This document shows positions 49,161-60,275 of a stretch of DNA of 64,000 nucleotides, in pieces. The stretch comes from Rhynochetos jubatus. Taxonomy: Eukaryota; Chordata; Aves; Eurypygiformes; Rhynochetidae. The notes beneath the pieces were generated by a model. It did no database searches and was not told where the DNA came from. It saw nothing but the letters and a program-made list of their open reading frames with translations. How positions within the stretch are numbered: position 1 is the first letter of the stretch; each line of letters opens with the position of its first letter. The position numbers and the translations under genes are program-made. The stretch is from contig CM050655.1 of assembly GCA_027574665.1 (NCBI GenBank), forward strand, positions 4,464,001 to 4,528,000. Direction: 5' to 3'.

Positions 49161-52100
49161 ATTAAATGGCTGCAGATACCTTCTTTCTGTCCCAGACCTT
49201 CCTGGCTGAATCTGTGGGTGGGGGGCATGTGAAAGCACATAAATTGGTGTTTCAGTGCAGCAGCTTATCACTCAGTCAACCTAGCACAGAATGAAATAGG
49301 GAAGCGCATGTACCTTCGGAGAGCACGGAAGGACGTCTGTAGGCAAGAGTCCTACCGCTGCTGTTCCTGGCTGACTGGAAGCACTTGGTTATGCTTAATT
49401 TCTTATCCTTCCGCAAATAGATTAGCGGTGAGAATAAGAGCAACTTTGCAACCAGTGTTTTTGTGTCTGACGTTGTACCCAGTCTGATTTTGCTGCATCC
49501 CCTTGGACTTCCTCTGGTTCTTGCTCCATCCTGTGCGCGAGTCAAAGCAATGAAGCTTGAAATGTCCCATCTCCCAGCCCAGGCGGTACATTCTCGTTCT
49601 GTTACAAGCTCTTCTTTTTCAGGCTCCACTGCTCAGCAGCAAACTGAGCTGGTTTGGTGCTGGCTGCCACTTCTGCAGATCTCATTCCATCTCTACCATT
49701 TCTTCCTCTACCCTTTCCTCCTTCAGCCAACCTGTATCTTGTGCCCAGTGGCTTTACTGGAAGAGCCTCTGTAGGCAAGACCCTTTGTCTTCCTTGCTCT
49801 GCTGACTTGCATTGCTTTTTGTCTTTGGCTTTTCTCCTGTCGGTGCTTCTGGAATTAATTTTCAAGCCTTGATCAGCCCCTTAGCTAACTCTGTTTAAGA
49901 ATGCATTGCTTTTTTTTTGCATCAGTGTCTTGGGGACTTTAGAGCAATTTGCTTAGAATACATTTTTAATGGCAGAATTGCTGGAAATGTCTTATGCCAG
50001 CTGAAACTGAGACTTTAAAAAAATCTTTGTTCTAGCAAAACAAAGGAAACCACATAAATCATAGTCAGGAGGAGAGAAACCTGTTTTATTGCTGTAGATG
50101 TGTCGGTACAGCTTAACCTGATGGAGAGGAAAGATGAAAGATGAAAAAGCGTCGGTATTATCCATGTTAGATTATTTTTGAGAGCTCTGCTCCATTTTTT
50201 AATTCCTTGAGAGATGACTTGTGAGACTATCCTCGAGTTTGCTGTGCTGAGGGCTTTCTCCTAGGGCTTGAAGCCACATTGATCTGAGTGGCGTCCTGAA
50301 AGAGCACTGTGTCCTTTCAGGTGGCTTTCGGCTTCATATTATTTTTACCCATGAGCATCAGGGGAAGGAAAGAATCTGATGCCAGGGAATGAGGCAAAGT
50401 CAAAACTGGAGTCAACGAGGAAAACATCCGAACTGCCCTGGGAGGGGAGTGACCTCAGCTGACCTGCACAGCTTAAAGCACAGGTATTGCCCTAAACCTG
50501 CGGAGCATGTTCACAATAGCTTATTTAAATGTTGAACAGCAAATCAGAGCTGGGATTTGTGTGGAGGAACCAGGTGGAAACGCAAGGAACTGCTTCCCTA
50601 ACCGTCTTGGTTTGCTGTGACGTGATGGGAACTACACGTTGAATTCCCTGTCTCTTACTGGGATCAATGTTGCTTGATCCCTGGGTCTTTAATGTCACTT
50701 GAAATGGCACTTTTTAAACGTTTTTTTCAAAACAATATGTGTGCCCTCTTGTGGCCAAGTCCACGTCTGCTGCCTCCCCTTTGCACCGGGTAACTAAAAT
50801 GACCTGCTCACCTTGCCTGCATCCCCACGATCGTGTTGGCCGACCTCCAGGAGCTGGCTGGAAAGCAACATCTCTCCAAGAAGTCACATCATTTAGGAGT
50901 CAAGTAGGGGAATAATTTCTTGGCTCAATAGAGGAAGCAAAGAAATTCTAAATATGACAGTTTTGATTAATTCCTGATTTGGAAGTCAAGTGCCAACGCA
51001 GTCATTGAGTGTCACCCTTGCAGGGTCTAGTCTTGTCACGACTGTCACCTTTCTTAGGACATTTGCATCCGCTACCACCCCATGGCCCAGCTGTCTTCTG
51101 GGCTGTGCTAAAAGTTGGGTCTACAGGGAGGAAACAAGGGAGAAAACTAAGGGTGGGCGTAATGTTCATTAATTAAAGCTTTAAAACAGCAGTTAGCCTA
51201 ACCTTGGAGGTTTTTATTGCTTTTTACTTAGCTGATGCTGTAGAAGTTCACCAGTTTCCTGCAGTTGGCTGTCGCTGAGGCTTGCTGGTGGAAGCTATAC
51301 GCTCCTCTTTTGGTGTCTAGACCACGTATGTGTTTGTGTGTTATTGCTGCTCGTGGGGCCGGCGAAAGAGAACAAAAGGCTTGTGAGGTTGAGGAGGTTT
51401 CATTTAACGTGACGCAGCCCATCTGTTTTCAGGCTGCTGAAGTGGCTGAGGGATTGCACGAGGCACTGGCAGGGAAGGGAATAATGCTATTAAAGACCAT
51501 CAAGTTTGTTAGAGCAGAACGGTGTTTAATTGATATTAATACAGACATAGTGGGGGACTCGCTCTCTCCTCGGCTTGCAGCTGAATTCATTGGGACTTTG
51601 TCCCAAGAGCATGAGGCTAAATTCTCTAGTACGTGGCTGTGTGAACACACCTCAGGCTGGGGAATGAAGAGTGGTGCCAGGCGTGACCACCACTGGTCTT
51701 CCAGGCGTGGATAGCAGCGTGGCCTGGAAGCTGTGATGTTAGCCCTGGCTCAGCTGACCTCCCACAATCCTCCCCTGTCTGCTGGTAGCTAAAGACGAGG
51801 TTTCATGGGAATTAAGAACGCTGAAGGGATCTTGTTTTCCCCACAAGGGATCTTGTAGCCCATGTGCCTCTTCCCATAAACCAATTGAAGGTTTCACCCT
51901 CGTTTGGGTACCCAACGGAATGTTCCCTGCATTTAAACAACTCCATCTTGCACGTTCCAGCTGTGAGTTGGTGGTCGGATACTTTGGAGCGCTACCTCCT
52001 TTCTTCTTCCCCACTGATCTGCCTGAGGTTCCTCTCTATTTCTAGAGAATTATTTTAAATAAGTTCAGTCCTCAGGCAACATCACTTATCTCAGCTCTAC

Positions 52101-54471
52101 ATTTGCTCTCTTGTGTTCTCGTGTCCTCGATGGAAATGAAGATGGATCGAGTAGCGTGGCCAGGTAGACTAACACTGCTTGTTGGGAGCCTATAAAACCC
52201 TCTGGTGTGGAAACACCTGCTTTGCTCTGTGCGTGGGAATAGGCTCACCGATTTCCTATTGCCTTGTGGGACTCGGCCTGTTGTTCGCACAACAGAACCA
52301 GATGCTGCCGTGATTAATGTCCTAGCACGTCTTGGCTTAATGGCTTGTTGCATTATTGCGGATGGTCTGGGAGAGGAAACAGATGCTGAGGAGGATTCAT
52401 GTTCCTTCCCTGCCAGATAACTGTGTGCTGGGGCCGCTGTCTCTTCAAAGTTCTTCATGATGCTTGATGGTAGATACAGCCTAGTTAAACTTGATGGAAA
52501 ATAGTGTGATTTGGGTTAATACGCTTGCGTTCACATTTTGTATTAGTAGAGACCTGATTTGTCTGTCTGTACAGAGAAATTAAATATTTTCAAGGAACTT
52601 GGGGGAAATAAACATTGAAAGTCACAATTCACATCCATTTTTCTTGATATCTGGTGTACGTATCATGCCTAGTAAGTGAGCAGTGCCTCGATGCAAATGA
52701 ACTTCTTGATTGCTGAAGGTGCAAGTAGATCTAACACAGACAACTTCCCGGAGTTACTGCTTACCTTGGCAAATAGCTCTGATCTCCTGCTTCAGGAGAG
52801 GCTCACTCAATTTTGATTCTTTAAAAACAGTCGTGGGAAGAGTATCAGGGCGATTGCTCGTTATCTGTACTGTGAACAAGGCTGTGTGTTATTCTTGGCC
52901 TTGGTGTATGCTAGAGCCTACCTTCAGCCGCTTCTTGGGTTTGTTATTGGGTTACAGAGCTCTCCAGCTTGTTCCTCTACCAGGATTGCAGGCTATGATC
53001 CATTTGCTTCTTAGCCTGGGAGGAGTAAGTTCTCTGGCTCTGAAAAACTTGCCTTACCAAATACTTCATTTGTGGGTTTTGATTGAGTAGGGTTTATAGA
53101 AAAAGGATGCTAAAAAGCTGAAGAGCCTGAGCACGGTAGCCTAGGAGGGCTGCATTGGGGCCAAGCAGGAGCCTTATTTAATATTTAGACTAGATTTGAG
53201 ATTCCTGTACTTGTACAAGGTTTGCGTTTGTACTTAGGACTGTGGTGATTCACCAGGCGTTGGGATCAACTGACGACCCCCTAAAACACCAAGTGCCTTT
53301 CACAGGCGTTGACATCTCGGATGGATGAAACCGGTCACATATATACAACGGTGTCCATTGTGCCAAGATGTTCCCCTCGCTCTTGGGCCATCTTGATGGG
53401 CACTCTGTGCTTGCTTGTGCTCACCCTACCGAGCGAGACTGTAATTTCTGAGTCTTTACTCAGAATAGATAAATGGCAGGGCACCTAGTGGCTTTATCCT
53501 CTAGCTCATTAATAAGAGGTGGCGCAGGGCCAAGAACTTACCCTTGACAGGGCTCGGGAGAAGCTCAGCCACTCGGTGATGATCAAATGCTCATATTTTG
53601 GAGCGTGTTATTAACCAGTTTTTAATCAAATAGATGTGTCGTGTTGATTTTTGTGTTGCTCTGGCTTATTAGTCACAGTGTCATTTAGCGGCAAGTGGAA
53701 TAATACCGTGTGAGAACCTGCGTTTATTAAGTGAATGCTACTGCGATTACCAACAACACGGGTAATCTCACCGAGAAGTGACATCTGTTTAGTGTAAGAC
53801 ATGTTCCGTAAGCCCTCCTTGACTGTCACGAAATTCTTCTTTACCCTCCTTGAATGCGAAAGCCTAGATCATCCTGTCTCCTCCGTCCGACGTCAGTCAT
53901 TGTCTAAACAACAGAGCCGTGATAACACCTATTGCCCTGTTTTACTCTTATTAAATATTAATAGCAACGAGTTAAGGCTTACTGAATATCAGCGGCAGCT
54001 GGGCAGAAAGTCTCAGCCAACTTTGATTAAAACTGAACCTCAGGCTTCTCCGGAAAGCTTTATAAAGACCTGAGTAGGAAATAAGTATCTGTAGTGTATC
54101 TACCTATCTATCTCTGTTGCTAGTGTTGCCCTTATGTAGACCTTTGCTGCCGTTCAAGGAGAGAGGGTCTGTCTGGGCTTTCTCCTGAGAAGATCAGAAT
54201 ATAAAGCACCACAAATAGAGTAAGTGTTCGCTTGGAAATACGTAATTCTGTCGCTTCCAGTAACACGGTGAACAAGAATCTCAATATATTACACTCTCCT
54301 TGTTGGTTTTGATAGCTTGGACAATGAAAAGATCATGCTGTCTTGGTCATTGCTTACTCCTTGGATGCTTCCATGTCCCTTATCTATTTTCTACAGCGTG
54401 TAGCTTTCATTCTATATGGAGTACATTTCAATTCCTCTTCCCATCTCTTCTGTTCCCTATTTCTACAGGGC

Positions 54472-54517
54472 TTTTTTTTTTTTTCCTGAACTGAAGCTGT
54501 GATTTTTTTTTTTTTTT
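54472..54517 (+). repeat. Paired T-runs (T13 and T15)
   Basis: Thirteen T at 54472-54484 and fifteen T at 54503-54517, separated by an 18-bp spacer. Simple low-complexity sequence about 150 bp left of a CR1 fragment, with no retroposon body attached. Confidence 0.85.
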
Positions 54518-54667
54518 ACTTGTATTTTTTAGCACTCATGGCACCCTTCTCACCCTTGGGTATGAGCTTTGAATACCCAATAAAACAATCCTCAGCAGTT
54601 GGTAGTTGTCATTCCAAGTCAGATTTCATGGTAGCGGTTGATCTGGCTCATAGTTGTGGATTACTTA

Positions 54668-54795
54668 TCCCTGGAAGTGTCCAAGGCCAGGCTGGATGAG
54701 GCTTGGAGCAACCTGGTCTAGTGGAGGGTGTCCCTGCCTGTGGCAGGAGTTTGGAACTGGATGGGCTTTAAGGTTCCCTCTGTGATTCTGTAATT
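54668..54795 (+). mobile_element. CR1 LINE 3' end fragment
   Basis: About 125 bp of CR1 3' end in plus orientation: 'tccctggaagtgtccaaggc', 'aggctggatgaggcttggag', 'caacctggtctagtggaggg' and an end reduced to 'ctctgtgattctgtaa'. It lacks the usual 'ccaacccaaaccatt' block just before the end, so there is a small internal deletion. Same subfamily variant as the other short copies. Confidence 0.92.
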
Positions 54796-57700
54796 TCCAA
54801 CTGATAAAGCCAAGCTCATACAAACCCTCAAGTACTGTAAAAAATAATAATAAAACAAGGGGGGGGAAGACTTTGTGTTCATTGAGGGCACCTTAAAAAG
54901 CTTGTGGCATTGGAGCTCTGCTTTGCCTCCCTTACTCTCCCAGCCTAAGATACTTTGTTCTTGAAAACAAGTGCCGGTGGTGAAGGGTAATGAGCTTGCT
55001 GTCTTTTTGGGGGACAAAAGATAGAGAACAGGATGCCAGCTGTGATATTTCTGGGTTCATGTGGTCATCCTACCTCGTGCTGCTTGCTATGTCTGCCAGC
55101 CTCGCTGTTTGACTCCGTTCCCTCCCCTCGCTGTGCCGTCTGCAGGCCCAGCAGCGAATACAAGGGGAGCTGCCACAGTGACTGAAAGCAACTGCTGTTT
55201 TCTTGGGGATTGAAAAGAAAAGCTATCGAGCCTGGCAGTCTTCAAAGTACAGTTTGGATCAAGAGAAGTTCAAGTGAGCTGTGCATTTGGGAGGGGAGGA
55301 GCGCAGGTTTATGGCTCTCTGCTCGATCCTGTGCGCGGCAGGTGTAACCGAGTCGAGCTGCAGCCCGAGGGTACAGCCCCCCGTGTTGGGGGATGTTAGG
55401 GTAACGTCAGTAGGATGCCTCCAGTGCGTGTCGTTAGGGCTGGCAGCCTTGATGAAGCAATTCTTTTTCTCTGCAGGCTATTGGGGTGTCATCTCTAAGG
55501 AGTGGCGTGTTTTCCCACGGCGAGTTCTCCCACGGCGTGTTCCAAGTTAGCCAGCGAGACTGACCCAAAACCATTCAGGTGGTTCCTCCAAGCAGTCCCC
55601 TTCAAGGGGCTTGAAGCAGAGGTCCTCATGCTCAGGCCTGTCCGTCTGCGCCCCCGTGCTGGTGCCTAAGCCGGGCTGTGGGAGGGAGCGTGAGAAATGA
55701 GCTAGTCTGCTGCCAAGGCAGGGCTGGGCGCCTCCAAGCTACTCCTGACAGGCAGCTGTCTCGCCTATTTTTAGCAATTTGCTGGTGATGGAGAGAGCAG
55801 TGATGGAATAAATCCTCCCCGGCAGCTGATTCCAGTGTTCCCCTGTCCTTAACGTGCCACTCTTGCTGTGCATGTATACGTAGGTACGCTCAGGCTTCTC
55901 CTTTCCCCAGCGCGTCTTCCCTTACAGTGTCCCTAAGCACATGTCCTGCGTCTCATCCCGGCCTCGCTGGACCAGGAGCACAGTCCTGCAGCAGCTGGTT
56001 TGTGTACGTTAGGGTTGACTCACCTTCCTCTTTTTTTAGTCTGTCTGATAGCAATCTGACTCATTTAGCTGGGGGTTTCCCACAGGCTGTCCTGGACTCT
56101 TAACCGTTCCTGCTGCTCGGAGCTTCTCCGCTTGGCCCAGCTCTTCCCTGGCGTGCACCATCAGTGGCTGAAGGAGCTTTCTGCAGGGACGCTCCTGCGG
56201 GCCGGGTGGAAGGACGCGCACGTCTCACGGGCTACGCTGCTGTCTCCTTATGTTCTCGGACCTATTTTAGGCTATGGCTGATGTCCAGAGCTGCCTCCTC
56301 AGTATAACTGTTCACGTTCGTCTCTGAGATCTGCCTTAATTTTGCTGCGTTCACTGCAGTTCTTGCCACAAATTCATTGTGTTAATTTACATCAGTGTTG
56401 AGTACCGTGGACGATGAGGGAGGAAGCAAAGTAGTAAGAAGTCCTGTGAGTGGGGTGACATCCTTAAAAATTGGGCCGTGGTTCTTCATCACTTCTGGAT
56501 AACTAACTTCTTATTAAAGTTTCAACTAATTTAGTTGCTGAATGTAGTTGAGTTGAGGATGAGAGCAAGCTCCTCACTTAAATTACTCCCCGTCCCTAGA
56601 GGTTGCCTGTTTTTTAGGGATGTTGTGTTCAAGCTTGCTTTTGCATTTCATTAGGAAAGCCTGAAGTTTTAAGTGGTTTTTAAACCTCTCTTGGCTGTGC
56701 CCAAGTAAATACACGGAGAGTGGCAGCTCTGTTCAACTGAAGGACACGTCTGTCAGGCAGGATTCCTCTCTCCTGCTTCTTGCTTGGTGGGAAGGTCTTT
56801 GCTGACTCCTGGGTGCCCAACTTGTTGTTAGAACTCCTACGTTTCCTTCGGAGCCTGAATAGCACCTGATAGCCAAGTACTTTTCTACCACCCTCAGGAT
56901 TAGAATAACTGAGCACTCTTATTCCTGGCACAAAGCTTTGTTATTTTAGCACACTGTTCTGCTTCCCTCATGCAAGGAAGAAAAATACTTTAAAATGAGG
57001 GATTGTGATATCTCTGATGGGAAGAACTACAGCTGTGGAGTATCGTGCCAGGGCCTGGTGTGGATGGATATCCCGTCGTTGCGTGCGTTTGGCCTTCTGA
57101 GTGATTTGCTTAGCTTTGACTAGTCCTCTGTGGCAGCTAGGTGGTTTCCTTTGGGCAGGAGCAACAGTCAGCAAGATTACAACTGGAAAGTCAGTCTCAT
57201 GAAAAAAAGAGGTGGAGACTCTTCCCTTGCAGGCGGCAGTCCAGCAAAGGGGATGTTTCTGGAATTTACAGGCTTTTTCCAGCTGTGCTGCAACATCTGC
57301 ACTGAAAGACTCCTTTATGTGGGCGCACTGTAGAAGTTGTGTGTGTTGGAAGCCAAGAATTTCAACAGAGGATGTCTGTGCAGGGTGTAAAATACACAGA
57401 GCAATAGGTGTACGTAGAGAGCGGATCCTTCAACGGTTAATTCAGTGAGTAGTTTGGGCCGTGGCCCGGAGGTGAGGAATAGCAGAAACGTTTAAAGCCT
57501 TGCTTGAGAAGCAGATTACAAAATCTACTTTTATTCGCATAGCTCATCACACTTGTGTGCTGGGCTGGTAATCTAACCGTAAAGCAGTTAATTACCTGGA
57601 TAAACTGGAGGGGGGGGAGGCCAACTGTATTCAAACAGCCTATGCCTGTATCACTGTAGCCAACTGGCCTGACAGCATGATGGATTGAAGGAATGCGTAG

Positions 57701-60088
57701 GATTTGCTTAAAATGTTTGATTTTGAATTTCATCTATCCCTTCCCTGGTTTGCTGGCTGTCAGTCAAGCATTACAGGAACAAATCTTCACTGGTACAGCT
57801 GTTCTCTGGCATGTCTCATACAGAATAGCTCAGTTGTGTAGATAGGCGATCAATTTTCTACGGCTTTTCTGTCCCCTGGACCTTTTTCCCAAGAGATTCT
57901 CTTGGAGCTACTTCAGGCGGGTGTCCAGCCTACACAAGGGCTTTCCTTGTCAGCGCTGCTGTTGCAGCCTCAGCTGGCAACGGGTTATTCTAGAAAACTG
58001 TGTTATCAGCCAAAACCACAGCTCCGCAAGGATGTGCCAGTGCTGATTAAACTTTCAGGAAAGGCTTCAGGAGAGGTGCCAGCGTGCACTTGGTGCTCCA
58101 GGAGTTGGATCAGCTGCTTGGCTCTTCTGGGGAGATAATTTCCCTATCTTAAGATGCTCGTGGAGGACTTGGGTTTGGATCCTGTCTCAGAAAGTTTGGT
58201 TCAGTGGAAGTCTTGGAGCTGGTGGTTTGCTGTAAGACTTGAAATACATTGGCAGATCAAGGCTCAGGACCCTTTCAGAAGGGAAAGGCTGGCCTGTTAG
58301 ACTCCAGTTTGTGTATTTTATTAAATGAAACCCTTACGGTGGAGTGGTGTTCTGTCCCAGCGTGGGCTGGAACTCTGAGCTGCTTTAACCCAGCCGTAGT
58401 GCTGTGGGTTATTGCAGCTCAAAGCAATGCCAGGAACTTGGTGGCGATTGGTCGAGTGCTTTTCAGTAGCTTGCTGAAGTAGTTAACACAATATGAACAG
58501 AAGATAATTTGCTTTCACCGTGATGCGCTCCATTCTTAAGTATGTTTTTGGCAAGTTTAGTCTGTAATACTGAAGTTTTTGCTTCCCACCAGTACTGTGG
58601 AAGGACTGGAGTTCTTCAGCCCTTCCTCATCTACCCTGTGCTGTAACTGTTAGTGAATTACTGGATGTTGGGAAGGAGTGAGTTGCCTTCTATTTTGATA
58701 GCATTTAAATTAACGGAAGGAGCACCTCCCCTCATTAATTCTCCTTGGAAGATGATGTGCTGAGATGGCCGCAAAGCGGCATATCGCTGGGGAGACGGGC
58801 ACAGACTCTTCTCTGTTAATTTTGCATACCACATCTGTGTTTTTCAGGAAACTGGTAGGCTGAAATACGCATAGCCTTTTGCATAGAGTTTGGGAGACTT
58901 CAAACATCTTGGTTTGTTTTTGTTTTTCTCCCAAGGCAGCCTTTCTTCAATAAACTCATGCAGCTGTAAATGACCGTGTTCATAGTTGCAGGGAGTACCA
59001 AAGTGCCAGCCTTCATCTGAAGGCACCGGCTGGTGAGTGGCACCTAACGGCATGCAACCCTGGTACCCTGTGGTTAGTCCAGAATAATGCCCTGGGAATG
59101 CAACGTAGAGGCGGTGTCGCTAAGTTACAGGCAGGCTAGGATGTTTGCCTGAGCTGTTTGAGTCGTTTAGAAAGAGAAATAATTTTGTCAAACCATTCGC
59201 TTTGTTGCTTGTGACATGTTAACATGTCCCTAGCGATGAAAATTTCACTGGTGGTAATGTGGTCTGAGCTCTGTCTGCTTATAAACCGCTTTACAAGTAA
59301 AGCATAGGAAAGCCGTGGCATTGTTTGGCTTATGGATTTATCCTGCTTTTTATTTAACCACCCCGTTGCCAGCTGCAGTCCCGCCAGTTGCTCGCTGCTT
59401 CGACTGAGCAGTTTTGGGGATTGAGTCTTGGTCTGCAAACGGTCACTGAAGACCTTCGTATTTGGACAGGAAGGCGCAGGGGGTCCCTTGCTCGGCCGGA
59501 GTTGTATTTCCAGCCTGAAGATCAACTCCTCCAGTTTTTGTTGTCACAAACCCTGTAGCACTGGAGTTTAGAAGAGCCATTGGTGGAAAAGGGAAATAAA
59601 GCACCCTGTCACCTGCTGGAGATGAAAAATAAATCCGTTGTGCTGAAACAAAGAGGCTATTCTTTCTGAGTCCTGCTGTGTGATGGTAAAGCACATTTCT
59701 GTCGCTTTATACAAGTCTCTGCTGGGGGAGAGGGGTGGAATTTAGAGCTAGAGGAGGAATGGTATGCCCTTCCCGATCTTTCTTGCGTGTGTACTTTTTG
59801 GGAGATAGTACAGCAGTTCACGGAGTGGTTTACTCTGGCATGCTTGGACTGGGAAAACTTACTGTGATGATTAGTTCGGATTTTTGCAGGGGAGAGTGTG
59901 GAAATTTGATCACGTCAGGGAAAAGCACACAGTATTCCAAGGAGACTGATGGCTTCTTTGCTTTGCAGTCCTCCATGCTGAACTGTAACAAGCATTTCAT
60001 TCAGGGAGAGCTTTGCAGGGCCGTCTCTATGGCCTTTGCACCCCTCGCAATAATTTCCTAAACTGGTGTTTTCTTTTCCCTTGTGCAG

Positions 60089-60275
60089 GGCCTACGCAGA
60101 AGACTCATCCTCCGTAAAACACGATCCCAGGGCAGAGCCAGGCGAGAAGGTGAAGCATGACGACGAGGAGGAGGAGAGCGGTGGCAGTGAGGGTAGGAAG
60201 GCCGTGGCATCGGGCGACGAGGAGGCTCAGCCGGAAGGGAAGAAGAAGAAGCGTTCCGGGTTCAGGGACCGTAAG
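60089..60275 (+). CDS. MICU1: MICU1, second coding exon (residues 55-117, polybasic segment)
   Basis: The acceptor TTGTGCAG is followed by G, which completes the Arg codon from the previous exon, then 62 full codons beginning AYAEDSSSVK and ending KKKKRSGFRDRK. The donor AAG|GTACCC is phase 0. The last 12 residues are identical to the human protein as I remember it, where VMEYENRIRAY follows in the next exon. The KKKKR polybasic stretch (about residues 106-110) is known in MICU1 for contacts with the inner-membrane surface and uniporter partners. Between the N-terminal hydrophobic segment and this stretch lies a low-complexity linker with an acidic run DDEEEE (residues 79-84) and little identity to the human linker. 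The frame stays open past the donor for 65 codons (VPNLSV...), but that is intron. The EF hands lie in exons outside the window. Confidence 0.96.

Larger units (their letters stand above)
45563..60088 (+). other. MICU1: MICU1 intron between the first two coding exons
   Basis: About 14.5 kb, GTAGTG to TTGTGCAG, phase 2. It holds one CR1 3' end (54.7 kb), T-runs near 54.5 kb and an AT-rich conserved-looking stretch at 48.9-49.2 kb. The rest (45.6-48.9, 49.2-54.4 and 54.8-60.1 kb) shows nothing I can name. A 149-codon frame at 51265-51714 was examined and rejected. Confidence 0.9.

Noticed and set aside
51265-51714. 149-codon plus-strand frame in MICU1 intron
   Set aside because: No domain recognised, no splice or promoter context, and an overlapping frame exists on the other strand. 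Likely chance.
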